This document shows, piece by piece, positions 56,101 to 63,703 of a DNA stretch of 64,000 nucleotides. The stretch lies in contig NZ_CP009922.3 in the NCBI RefSeq assembly GCF_000993785.3, positions 2,542,001-2,606,000 on the forward strand, written 5' to 3'. The notes under the pieces are model-generated. The model was not told the DNA's origin and searched no databases. It was given only the letters and a program-made list of their open reading frames with translations. Both the position numbers and the translations under genes were made by a program. The stretch is from Streptomyces xiamenensis. Its GTDB lineage: Bacteria > Actinomycetota > Actinomycetes > Streptomycetales > Streptomycetaceae. Each line of letters starts with the position of its first letter. Position 1 is the first letter of the stretch.

Positions 56101-56820
56101 GACGGCCCCGGTCTGCCGCTGTTCCTGATCGCCGACTCCACCGGCGGCTCGCTCGCCTACCGTTCACTGGCCGGCGAACTCGACGGCACCCGGCCCGTGC
56201 ACGCCCTCGACCTGGACCTCGCCCCGGCCGGTGGCACCCCCGGCGCCGAGTCCGTGGCGGCGCTCGCCGCGCACCACGTGGCGGCGCTGCGCCGGGTCCG
56301 TCCCACCGGCCCCTATCTGCTGGGCGGCTGGTCCTTCGGCGCCGTCCTCGCGCACGAGGCGGCACGCCAACTGGTGGCCGCGGGCGAGCGGGTGAACGCC
56401 GTCGTCTGCCTGGACGCCTTCGTCCAGGGCCGGTACGGCCTGCCGGTCGGTCTCGACCCGGAGTTCCTGGCCGGCCAGGCGTGGGTGCGGATCGGCGCCG
56501 CGCTGGGGGTCGGCGCGGTCGGCGCGGCGGTGCGGCGCGATCCGGGCCTGCCCCGGGTGCTGCGCGCCAAGTCGCGCACGCTCGCGGTGTACCGCCCGGC
56601 GCCGGTGGCCACCCGGGCCGTGGTGCTGCGGGCCGGTACGGACCGGCGGCAGGCCCGGCGGCTGCTGGGCCGGCTGGCGCCGCTCTACGCGCAGGGAGTC
56701 GAGATCCACCCGGTGCCCGGGGACCACTGGTCGCTGCTGACACCGCCCCATGTGGGGGTGCTGGCACAGCGGTTGCGCACTGTTCTGTCGAGAGTCGAAG
56801 GGTCGGGTCATGACCACTGA
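53128..56820 (+). CDS. Type I PKS module with releasing domain (KS-AT-ACP-TE)
   Basis: A 1230-residue PKS. KS (about 5-430) has VQTACSTSL near 169 and EAHGTATPIGDPVE near 306, then KSNLGHTGSAAG. AT (about 510-830) has GNSVGEYAPA near 610, where His of the usual GHSxGE is Asn, and QASH near 709 in place of HAFH (malonyl) or YASH (methylmalonyl). A carrier (FFRLGGESLMAVQLLTRVRE, Ser near 929) and a thioesterase with GGWSFGA near 1066-1072 complete it. There is no KR, DH, ER or methyltransferase, so the added unit stays a beta-ketone. GGGGG lies eight bases before the ATG; a GTG six bases earlier overlaps the NRPS stop and is possible. It should extend the peptidyl chain once and release it. Confidence 0.9.
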   Translation: MDTHEPLAVVGMACRLPGAPTVGAYWAALRAGTEGITRFRIEDLLAAGADPERVRHPDFVPAMGVLDGATDFDWSHFGYSRAEAAGIDPQQRVFLEAAATALDDAALDPTRFPGRIGVYGGADQVGADDSPHDGDEMGELARFIGRERDFLATRVAYKLGLRGPAVTVQTACSTSLTAVHLAAAALRAGECDAALAGGVAVADRRDRGYRYEPGGILSPDGHCRPFDADAAGTVPSEGVGVVVLRRLADALRDGDRIAAVLMGSAINNDGAEKMGYTAPSVSGQSEVIRHAQRMAGVDPADLDYIEAHGTATPIGDPVEVQALTDAFGPAGGSDTGWCRLGAVKSNLGHTGSAAGVAGLIKTVLMLERGELVPTVHYRRPNPLQELETTPFLVADRHQPWPERGVRLAAVSSFGVGGTNAHVILGQPPHRPRPAAGRGARALTLSAATPGALETTGTQLAALLREEPDADLAEVARSLTERRAHRHRRTVVADSAAEAAELLAAPAAPSSGAATGRPAIAFLFPGHGPLSYAAGASAYRLLPGFRDHFDALSAHVRATHGIDLGPVVDERAAEPGWFSDLTHHHLGLFALGHALGRQLLDWGVRPVAMLGNSVGEYAPAALAGLWEPTVAADLVHRRAAAMADTAPGGMAAVHAPYEEVAARLRPGDEVTVAVLGAGAVVLSGPEEAMDRLLAGDALAGLDVRRLDIRQASHCAAMEPAAEALAKAVATAPNAAPGLRFVSNTTGAFADPGAVRGSDYWSEQLRRPVRLADAVGTLLAAGCDTFVELGPGTSMLGTVRRHPDWPAGHRTVPMLGREEDAARGIPAALGALWECGVDEVRQALLDLDLADGGRATRRSLPGHPFARVSPQAAPEPGPRPAAAPTGARTTPVTGRTRILAAVEELWCAALGVPRAAEGDHFFRLGGESLMAVQLLTRVRERTGIAVPVAEFTAHPTFGTLLAHAAAQPDPEPEPVTVAPAPGPGPVTVVTLASDGPGLPLFLIADSTGGSLAYRSLAGELDGTRPVHALDLDLAPAGGTPGAESVAALAAHHVAALRRVRPTGPYLLGGWSFGAVLAHEAARQLVAAGERVNAVVCLDAFVQGRYGLPVGLDPEFLAGQAWVRIGAALGVGAVGAAVRRDPGLPRVLRAKSRTLAVYRPAPVATRAVVLRAGTDRRQARRLLGRLAPLYAQGVEIHPVPGDHWSLLTPPHVGVLAQRLRTVLSRVEGSGHDH

Positions 56821-58225
56821 GTCCACGCGCGCCGGCGCCACCGGGGCGGCCGGGAGCGCCGGGGCGAGCGAGGTGACCGGGCCCGCCGACGCGGCCGGGG
56901 CCGCCGAGGCCGCCGTACCCGCCGCGCCCGAGAAACCGCTGTTCCGCAATCGCGACTTCCAGGCGATGTGGATCAGCCAGTTCTTCGCCGCGGTGGCCAA
57001 GGAGTCGGCGGAGATCGCCTATCCGCTGCTGATCCTGGCGACGACCGGCTCGGCGACCTACGCCGGCGCGGTCGGGGCGGTCCAACTGGTCGTCGCCGGG
57101 CTGATGTCGCTGCCCGGCGGCAGCCTCACCGACCGGTTCGACCGGCGGATGACCATCATCCTGTGCGATCTGGCGCGGGTGGTGCTGCTGACGCTGTTCG
57201 GCCTGCTGGTGATCGCCGGGGACCCGCCGATGGCTGTGATCTTCGCGATCGTGGTGCTGTCGGCGGCGTGCCTGGGCATCTCCAACCCGGCCGGGCTCGC
57301 CGCGATCAAACAGCTGGTGCCGCCGTCCCAGTTCACCCAGGCGACCGCGCAGAACCAGATCAGGTTCTTCGGGGCCACCGTGATCGGCCCGCCCATCGGC
57401 GGCGCCTTCTTCGGCATCGCCCGGGCCCTGCCGTTCCTCAGCGCGGCGGTGGCCTTCCTGATCTCGGCGGTGCTGCTGCTGTTCATCAAGAAGCCGCTCC
57501 AGGCGCCCCGCGAGGCCGTCACGGACAGCGCCCCGGCCGCCGGGGACGCGGACCCCGAGGGCCGGAAGGACGGCGAGGAGGGCAAGGACGGGAAACCCGG
57601 GAAACCGGCCAAGGGCGGGATGCTCCAGGGCTTCCGCTTCATCCGCCGCCAGCCCGTCATCCTCATCCTGCTCATCTGGGCCATGGGCTCCAACATGGCG
57701 TTCAACCACTCCGGCATGTTCCTGGCCCTCATCGCCACCGCCGAACACCGCGACGCTTCCGAGGCCGCCATCGGCACCACGCTCGCCGTGGCCGGCAGCG
57801 GCGGCCTCATCGGCTCGCTGCTCGCCGGGCTCGTCCTGAAGTGGGTCAAGCCCTCGCTCATCATCGTCTACGCCGTGTGGATCGGCCCGGTGGCGGCCGT
57901 CCTGCTGATGCTGACGCCCGGCGTCCTGCCGCTGGGCGTCATCGTCGCCTGCGTCTTCGTCCGCGCCGGCGTCGTCAACGCCCTCATCTACGGCTACATC
58001 GCCGCACTCGTCCCCGACGACCTCCAGGGCCGTGTCCTGGGCGCGGTCGGCTTCGTCGGGATGATCGCGCAACCCCTCGGCATCTTCTCCATCGGCGCCA
58101 TCTTCGACCTGGCCGGCCCGACCTGGGTGTTCTTCTTCATGGCCGTCGCCGGAGTCCTGGCCGCCCTGCCCACCCTCACCCGGACCATTCGCACCCTGCC
58201 CGCCCCGCACGAGCTGGCGTCCTGA
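56810..58225 (+). CDS. MFS exporter (EntS-like) of the NRPS-PKS cluster
   Basis: A 471-residue inner-membrane protein. After a low-complexity Ala/Gly-rich cytoplasmic leader it has NRDFQAMWISQFFAAVAKES and SLPGGSLTDRFDRR in the first loop, then about 12 helices, split by a charged loop (about 240-280) rich in Glu/Lys/Asp. This is the MFS_3/EntS type that exports siderophores and small peptides. The start overlaps the PKS stop by 11 bases. Export and self-resistance for the cluster product are inferred from position. Confidence 0.85.
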   Translation: MTTESTRAGATGAAGSAGASEVTGPADAAGAAEAAVPAAPEKPLFRNRDFQAMWISQFFAAVAKESAEIAYPLLILATTGSATYAGAVGAVQLVVAGLMSLPGGSLTDRFDRRMTIILCDLARVVLLTLFGLLVIAGDPPMAVIFAIVVLSAACLGISNPAGLAAIKQLVPPSQFTQATAQNQIRFFGATVIGPPIGGAFFGIARALPFLSAAVAFLISAVLLLFIKKPLQAPREAVTDSAPAAGDADPEGRKDGEEGKDGKPGKPAKGGMLQGFRFIRRQPVILILLIWAMGSNMAFNHSGMFLALIATAEHRDASEAAIGTTLAVAGSGGLIGSLLAGLVLKWVKPSLIIVYAVWIGPVAAVLLMLTPGVLPLGVIVACVFVRAGVVNALIYGYIAALVPDDLQGRVLGAVGFVGMIAQPLGIFSIGAIFDLAGPTWVFFFMAVAGVLAALPTLTRTIRTLPAPHELAS

Positions 58226-58245
58226 TCCCCCTCGGAGGCTGCGCG

Positions 58246-59532
58246 ATGACCACAGAGATACCCAAGAAGCCCAGCGACCCGCTGCCGACGGAGTTCTTCA
58301 TGGCACCGGGCGACAACCCCTACGACGGGTACGCGGAAGTACGCCGCACCTGCCCCGTGCGCCGGGTCGACTACCCGGCGGACTCCGAGGCGTACGTCGT
58401 CGCCGACTACCGCACGGTGGCCGAGACGTTCGGGAACCACACCGTCGCCAAGAGCGTGGAGCACGCCCCCGACTGGTTCCGTGAGGCGCTGAAGGAAAGC
58501 AGCCCCATCCTCATCAAGAACATGCTGACCTCCGACCCGCCCGTGCACACCCGGCTGCGCAAGCTGGTGAGCAAGGCGTTCGTGCCGCGCCGCATGGAGC
58601 TGCTGCGACCGCGGATCCAGGAGATCGCGGACGACCTGATCGACGAGATGCCCGAGCGCGGAGTGGTGGACCTCTTCCACGACTTCGCCCTGCAGATCCC
58701 GATGAAGGTCATCTGCCGGTTCCTCGGCATCCCGGTGGAGGACCGCGAACAGCTCCACCAGTGGGGCCTGGTGCTCAGCGGCGCCCCGTACACCGACGAG
58801 GAGTCCAACCGGCGGCTGAAGGAGGTCAGCGAGGCCGTCGAGGTGTACCTGACGGACCTGCTCGGCACCCGCCGCGCCGACCTGGGCGAGGACCTGGTCA
58901 GCGTGATCCTGCGGGCCGCGGACGCCGACGACGCCTACACCGACGAGGAACTCGTCTCCACCCTGATCCTGCTGATCATCGCCGGCCACAAGACCACCGC
59001 CAACCTGATCGGCAACGGCACCCAGGCCCTGCTGCGCCACCCCGACCAGCTCACGCTGCTGCGCGACCGGCCCGAGCTGGTGGACACCGCCGTCGAGGAG
59101 TTCCTGCGCTACGAGGGGCCGGTCTACCGGGCCCCGCCGCGGTACGCCGCCGAGGACGTCACGGTGGGCGGGGTGGACATCCCCTGCCGCAGCTTCGTGC
59201 ACCTGCTGATCAACTCGGCCAACCGCGACCCGGAGGTCTTCGAGGATCCCGACCGGCTGGACATCACGCGCAAGCCCAACCGCCATCTGTCGTTCGGGCA
59301 CAGCATCCACTTCTGTCCGGGGGCGCCGCTCTCCCGGGTGGAGGGCCAGGTCGCGTTCACGACCCTGCTGCGCCGGCTCCCCGGGCTCGCGCTGGCCGTG
59401 CCGGAGAACGAGCTGGAGTGGCGGTACGACAACTCGGCCAGCCGGGGCCTGGAACGGCTGCCGATCACCTACGACCGCAGGCTGCCGCGCACGGCGCCGG
59501 CCGCCGGGGGGAACGGGGGCTCCGATGCCTGA
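58246..59532 (+). CDS. Cytochrome P450 (first of two)
   Basis: A 428-residue soluble bacterial P450. Oxygen-binding I-helix is IIAGHKTTANL, the ExxR motif EEFLRYEG, and the haem loop FGHSIHFCPGAPLSRVE with Cys near 356. The loop departs slightly from FGxGxHxC (Ser for Gly). GGAGG lies before the ATG. It lies 20 bases after the exporter gene and overlaps the thioesterase gene by eight bases, so it is part of the main operon. It needs ferredoxin partners that are not in the window. Hydroxylation or epoxidation of the product, or of a carrier-bound residue, is the likely role. Confidence 0.93.
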   Translation: MTTEIPKKPSDPLPTEFFMAPGDNPYDGYAEVRRTCPVRRVDYPADSEAYVVADYRTVAETFGNHTVAKSVEHAPDWFREALKESSPILIKNMLTSDPPVHTRLRKLVSKAFVPRRMELLRPRIQEIADDLIDEMPERGVVDLFHDFALQIPMKVICRFLGIPVEDREQLHQWGLVLSGAPYTDEESNRRLKEVSEAVEVYLTDLLGTRRADLGEDLVSVILRAADADDAYTDEELVSTLILLIIAGHKTTANLIGNGTQALLRHPDQLTLLRDRPELVDTAVEEFLRYEGPVYRAPPRYAAEDVTVGGVDIPCRSFVHLLINSANRDPEVFEDPDRLDITRKPNRHLSFGHSIHFCPGAPLSRVEGQVAFTTLLRRLPGLALAVPENELEWRYDNSASRGLERLPITYDRRLPRTAPAAGGNGGSDA

Positions 59533-60298
59533 GACCACGGCCGGCGCGGTCGCCGGGGCCACCACCGGCGCGGAGGCCGGCCAGGACCTGATCCGCCTGG
59601 TGTGCCTGCCGTTCGGCGGCTCGGGCACCTCGTTCTTCCGGCCCTGGGACGAACTCACCGGCGGGCGCTTCGAGGTGCTCCCGCTGCGGCTGCCCGGCCG
59701 CGAGCACCTGATCGACGTCGAACCGTACCGGGACGTCCACCGAGCCACCGACGGGCTGCTCGCCGATCTGCTGGAGGAACTCGGCGGCCCCGCCCGGGTG
59801 GTGCTCTTCGGGCACAGTGTCGGCGCGGTGCTGGCCTACGAACTGGCCCAGCGGCTGCGCGCCGTACCGCAGGTCGAGGTGCTGCGGCTGATCGTCAGCG
59901 GCTCGCCCGAGCCCGGCACCCAGCGCACCCTGCGCGCCACCGGGCTGCCGGACGACGCGTTCCTGGATCGGGTGGGCGAGATCGCCGGGTACAGCCACGA
60001 CGCGATGGCGGTGCCGGAGCTGCGGGAGTTGCTGCTGCCCACGCTGCGCGCGGACGTCGAGATGCACGAGGCGTACCGGCCCAGCACGCTGGATCCGCTG
60101 CCGGTGCCGATCACCGCGCTCCGGGGGGCGGAGGACCAACTGGTGCCACGGGCGCAGGCGGCGGCCTGGCGGGAGGTCACCGCGGCCGGTTTCGACCTGC
60201 ACGAACCGGCGGGCGGACACATGTATCTGGTGGACGGGGCGGCTTCTCTGGTCTCGCTGATCGACAAGGTCGTGCACGGCTCCTCCGCACCGAAATGA
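59525..60298 (+). CDS. Type II thioesterase
   Basis: A 257-residue alpha/beta-hydrolase that removes wrong acyl groups from carrier domains. LVCLPFGGSGTSFFRPW opens the fold. The nucleophile elbow GHSVGA is near 96-101, an acid lies in LRGAEDQLVPRAQ, and the closing His is in AGGHMYLVDGA. It overlaps the P450 stop by eight bases. Its presence fits an assembly line whose A-domain-poor carriers may often be misprimed. It closes the main operon; the next gene follows after a 153-base gap. Confidence 0.92.
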   Translation: MPETTAGAVAGATTGAEAGQDLIRLVCLPFGGSGTSFFRPWDELTGGRFEVLPLRLPGREHLIDVEPYRDVHRATDGLLADLLEELGGPARVVLFGHSVGAVLAYELAQRLRAVPQVEVLRLIVSGSPEPGTQRTLRATGLPDDAFLDRVGEIAGYSHDAMAVPELRELLLPTLRADVEMHEAYRPSTLDPLPVPITALRGAEDQLVPRAQAAAWREVTAAGFDLHEPAGGHMYLVDGAASLVSLIDKVVHGSSAPK

Positions 60299-60451
60299 TC
60301 ATTCCCACGAGCAAATAGTCAGGTATTCGCCAAGCATCGGATTTTTCACCCCCGCTCGGCTACAGTCGCCCCCGATCGCGAGCGCCATTCGCGGTGCAGC
60401 CGCTGGCCGAAAACAACTGGTCGGCCTATGGAATCCGCACGGAAGGAAACC

Positions 60452-61453
60452 ATGAAATACCGCACGATTGGCAGTAACCCGACCACCCGCCGCGAGGTGA
60501 GTGTCCTGGGCCTGGGCGCCATGCTGTTCGGCACGAGCACGGACGAGGAAACGTCTTTCGCCATTCTCGACCGCTTTGCCGAGGCCGGGGGTTCGTTCAT
60601 CGACACCGCCAACAACTACGCCTTCTGGGCGAAGGGGACGCAGGGCGGCGAGAGCGAGGCGCTGCTGGGCCGGTGGCGGGCCAGCCGGGGTGTCGGCGAC
60701 GAGATCACCATCGCCACCAAGGCCGGCGGCCGGCCGAACAAGCCCGGCCTCAGCTTCGCGGAGACCGGCCGGCTGGAGAACATCGAGGGCCTGTCCGCCA
60801 AGGCCCTGCGCGAGGCGGCCGAGCGCAGCCGTGAACTGCTCGGCCTGGAGAAGCTGCACCTGATGTACGCGCACATCGAGGACCCCGGCACCCCCCTCGA
60901 AGAGACCGTGCAGGCCTTCGCCGACCTGGTGGCGGACGGCCTCGTCGGCATCGCCGGGGTCAGCAACCACTGGGCGTGGAAGGTCGAGCGGTCCCGGTCC
61001 ATCGCCGCCGCCGCCGGACTGCCCGGCTACGAGGTGCTCCAGTACCAGCACAGCTATCTGCGCCCGCGCACCGACCTGCCCGCCCGCCGCTCCCCCGACG
61101 GCAGCCCCGGCCTGCTCGACGGTGAGCTGCTGAGCTATCTGCGCGCCCACCCGGAGCTGACCCTCGTCGCCTACTCGCCCCTGCTCTCCGGCAGTTACGT
61201 GCGCGAGGACAAGCCGCTGGAGCACGACTACGACCACCCGGGCACGCCGATCCGGCTGGCCGCGCTGCGCGAGGTGGCCAAGGAGGCGGACGCCACCCCC
61301 AACCAGGTCGTCCTGTCCTGGCTGATGGGCGGCGAGATCCCGGTGCTGCCGATCACCGGCGCCTCCTCGGTGGCCCAGCTGAACGAGAGCCTGGCCGCCG
61401 TCGACCTGGAGCTGACCGCGGACCAGCGGGCCCGGCTCGACACGGCCTTCTAG
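60452..61453 (+). CDS. Aldo/keto reductase
   Basis: A 333-residue NADPH-type reductase with a TIM-barrel. GLGAMLFGTSTDEE is near the start. The catalytic tetrad is visible as Asp and Tyr in DTANNYAFW, Lys in IATKAGG and His in YAHIEDP. The C-terminus has VLPITGASSVAQLNESL. AAGGA precedes the ATG at 60452. It is in its own unit after a 153-base, more AT-rich gap and is followed by a very strong hairpin. In this cluster it could reduce the beta-ketone left by the KS-AT module, which lacks KR, to a hydroxyl (statine-like); this is inference. Confidence 0.9.
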   Translation: MKYRTIGSNPTTRREVSVLGLGAMLFGTSTDEETSFAILDRFAEAGGSFIDTANNYAFWAKGTQGGESEALLGRWRASRGVGDEITIATKAGGRPNKPGLSFAETGRLENIEGLSAKALREAAERSRELLGLEKLHLMYAHIEDPGTPLEETVQAFADLVADGLVGIAGVSNHWAWKVERSRSIAAAAGLPGYEVLQYQHSYLRPRTDLPARRSPDGSPGLLDGELLSYLRAHPELTLVAYSPLLSGSYVREDKPLEHDYDHPGTPIRLAALREVAKEADATPNQVVLSWLMGGEIPVLPITGASSVAQLNESLAAVDLELTADQRARLDTAF

Positions 61454-61480
61454 CGACGACCGCCCCGGCGCCCGTGACCG

Positions 61481-61550
61481 GGCGACGGCGCGGCGCGCCC
61501 CACGCGCCGCGCCGTCGCCGGTTCCCGCCCGGCCGTACCGGCCGGGAACC
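61481..61550. terminator. Tandem hairpins after the reductase gene
   Basis: A 17-base arm (61481-61497) pairs perfectly with 61503-61519 around a 5-base loop. It is followed directly by GGTTCCC/GGGAACC (61520-61526 and 61544-61550) enclosing a CCCGGCC/GGCCGGG pair. This is the strongest stem in the window, 28 bases after the stop. It should end the reductase transcript. Confidence 0.78.
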
Positions 61551-61577
61551 GATGACGTTCGACAGAGAGGAACGGAC

Positions 61578-62825
61578 ATGACCGCCCATCGGACCACCTC
61601 GGGCTGCCCGGTACACCTGGGGACGACCGACCTGATCGACCCGGCCTTCTACAGCTCCGGCGAGCCGCACCGCCAGTGGGCGGCCTTACGCGGTCTGGAC
61701 ACCCTGAGCTGGACCCAGGTGGACGCCGACCGGGGCTTCTGGTCGGTGGTGGAGTTCGCCGACACCGAACATGTCCTGCGCACCACGGCCGACTTCACCT
61801 CCGAACGCGGCACCATGCTCGAACTGCTCGGCATGGACGACCCGGCCGGCGGACAGCAGCTGGTGGTCACCGATCCGCCCCGGCACACCATCATGCAGGC
61901 CCGGCTGAAGAAGGCCCTGGCGCTGAAGACCGTCGACAAGCAGCGGGACATGATCCGCGGCCTCGTCCTGGAGCTGATCGAACCGCTGGGCGACGGCGGG
62001 GTCTTCGACTTCGCCCAGGCCATGATCGACATGCCGATGTCGGTGACCGGCACCATGATCGGGCTGCCGCGTTCCGACTGGCCCTGGCTGATCCGCGCCA
62101 CCACCGCCTGCATCGCCGCGGATGACCCCGAGTACCAGGACCCGGGCGGCAAGGAGGCGACCCTGGCCGCGGCGCACCGCGAACTGTTCGCCTACTTCCA
62201 GGACCTGGTCTCCTTCCGGCGCGACCAGCTGGGTGATGACCTGCTGAGCGCACTGATCTCCACCCGATTCGAGGGGCGGCACATGTCGCCGGGGGAGATC
62301 GTCGCCAACTGCTACAGCCTGCTGCTGGGTGCCAACGTCACCACACCGCACGCCCCGAACTACGTGATGGCCGAGTTCATCGAGTCCGGGGTGCTCCAGG
62401 ACTGGGCCGCACATCCCGAAGTGGGCCCCACCGCCGTCGAGGAGGCGCTGCGCTGGTCCTCGCCGGTCAACCACATGCTGCGCTACGCCACCCGGGACCT
62501 GGAACTGCACGGCACCACCATCGCGGCCGGGGACGCCGTGGTGGTGTGGATCGGCTCCGCCAACCGGGACGAGCGGGAATTCCCCGACGCCGGACGGTTC
62601 GACATCCGGCGCAAGCCGAACAAGCACCTGGCATTCGGCATCGGCCCGCACTACTGCGTGGGGCACAGCGTCGCCCGTATCACCATAAGGACCCTCTTCG
62701 AGGAACTGCTGGCGGGTTTTGAGGACTTCCGCCCCGCGGGAAAGCCGGAGCGGATGGTCTCCAACTTCGTCTCCGGGTACAAGCACGTTCCCATCACCGC
62801 CCGCCGCCGCACGGGAACGCGATAA
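61578..62825 (+). CDS. Cytochrome P450 (second), with a TTA codon
   Basis: A 415-residue P450. I-helix LLLGANVTTPHA, ExxR motif EEALRWSS and haem loop FGIGPHYCVGH with Cys near 360 are all present. The I-helix lacks the usual acidic or polar residue before the Thr pair (ANVTT), which can indicate altered oxygen activation. Leu37 is encoded by TTA (61686-61688), the rare codon read by bldA tRNA. GAGAGGAA precedes the ATG. It lies beyond the tandem hairpin and before the AraC gene, so it may be transcribed separately from the reductase. Confidence 0.92.
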   Translation: MTAHRTTSGCPVHLGTTDLIDPAFYSSGEPHRQWAALRGLDTLSWTQVDADRGFWSVVEFADTEHVLRTTADFTSERGTMLELLGMDDPAGGQQLVVTDPPRHTIMQARLKKALALKTVDKQRDMIRGLVLELIEPLGDGGVFDFAQAMIDMPMSVTGTMIGLPRSDWPWLIRATTACIAADDPEYQDPGGKEATLAAAHRELFAYFQDLVSFRRDQLGDDLLSALISTRFEGRHMSPGEIVANCYSLLLGANVTTPHAPNYVMAEFIESGVLQDWAAHPEVGPTAVEEALRWSSPVNHMLRYATRDLELHGTTIAAGDAVVVWIGSANRDEREFPDAGRFDIRRKPNKHLAFGIGPHYCVGHSVARITIRTLFEELLAGFEDFRPAGKPERMVSNFVSGYKHVPITARRRTGTR

Positions 62826-62874
62826 CCGAGCCGGTACATCTGCAAGAAGGCGCAAAGAACACCTAGGGGGAAAA

Positions 62875-63405
62875 ATGGATTTCCCAGCCGACCACAGCGA
62901 CAGCCCGAACCATCAGCCGCCGACACCCTCGGCCCACGGGGAGCTGAGCCCCTCCTTACTCCTGCCGCCGCAACGGGAACTCTTCCTCGTCGTCCAGCAG
63001 TACATACGTGAGCGTCTCTCGGACCCCGACCTCTCACCCAGCACCATCGCCTGTGCCCACCACATCTCGCTGCGCCACCTGCACCGGCTGTTCCGGCTGC
63101 ACGGCCTGACGGTCGCCGCCTGGATACGCCGCCAGCGCCTCGAAGGCTGCCGGCGCGACCTCACCGACCTGGCCAAGTTCGCCCAGCCCATCCAGTCCAT
63201 CGCGGTCCGCTGGGGCTTCACCGACAACGCCCACTTCAGCCGGGTCTTCCGGGCCGCCTACGGGTACCCTCCCAGCCACCTGCGGCGCGAGACCGAGACC
63301 CGCTGGTACGAACAGCTCATCTCCCGCTTCGGCCCTGTCCACCCCTTCCACGCCCTGGAGCCCCAGGAATCCCACGAACCGGTCGCCTCCCAGCGGATCG
63401 CCTGA
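62875..63405 (+). CDS. Short AraC-family regulator, with a TTA codon
   Basis: A 176-residue regulator. A Pro/Ser-rich leader of ~35 residues is followed by a two-part AraC DNA-binding domain (about 40-145). ISLRHLHRLFRLHGLTVAAW is the first helix-turn-helix, and IQSIAVRWGFTDNAHFSRVF followed by AAYGYPPSHLRRE the second. It lacks the N-terminal ligand-binding domain of full-size AraC proteins (~300 residues). Leu28 is encoded by TTA (62956-62958), so bldA tRNA would gate translation. GGGGGAAAAA precedes the ATG. It lies just after the second P450 and is the only regulator inside the cluster, so it is the likely pathway-specific activator. Confidence 0.88.
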   Translation: MDFPADHSDSPNHQPPTPSAHGELSPSLLLPPQRELFLVVQQYIRERLSDPDLSPSTIACAHHISLRHLHRLFRLHGLTVAAWIRRQRLEGCRRDLTDLAKFAQPIQSIAVRWGFTDNAHFSRVFRAAYGYPPSHLRRETETRWYEQLISRFGPVHPFHALEPQESHEPVASQRIA

Positions 63406-63414
63406 CCCACCGAA

Positions 63415-63440
63415 GGGCGCGGCCCCACCGGGCCGCGCCC
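63415..63440. terminator. Hairpin between the araC gene and the DUF397 gene
   Basis: GGGCGCGGCCC (63415-63425) and GGGCCGCGCCC (63430-63440) form a perfect 11-bp stem with a CACC loop, ten bases after the araC stop. It probably terminates in both directions. Confidence 0.75.
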
Positions 63441-63495
63441 CCGCCGCCCCGACCGCCGCACCGGGAGGAAGAGGAACTGGCCCTCCCCGGCCCCC

Positions 63496-63693
63496 TCACC
63501 GACCTGGCGCACCCCACCGGCCCGCCTTGATCCAGCCCGTCAGCGCGCGGAAGGCCACAGGTTCCGCCTGTATGACCCGCCCCGGCTCGTCACTCTCCCG
63601 AAGCGCGATACCCGACCCCACCACGGCTATCTCCACGCAGTTGTTGCCCCCGTCCTCTGAGAACGAGGACTTGCACCACTGAGGCTCCGACAT
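63496..63693 (-). CDS. DUF397 protein (second pair)
   Basis: A 65-residue DUF397 protein with CKSSFSEDGGNNCVEIAVVG, ALRESDEPGR and FRALTGWIKAGRW. GGAGG precedes the ATG at 63693; a longer in-frame start (63738) lies inside the upstream gene. The start is ten bases after the stop of the DUF5753 gene. It is the second XRE/DUF397 pair in the window. Confidence 0.88.
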   Translation of the reverse strand: MSEPQWCKSSFSEDGGNNCVEIAVVGSGIALRESDEPGRVIQAEPVAFRALTGWIKAGRWGAPGR

Positions 63694-63703
63694 GGCCCGC
63701 CTC

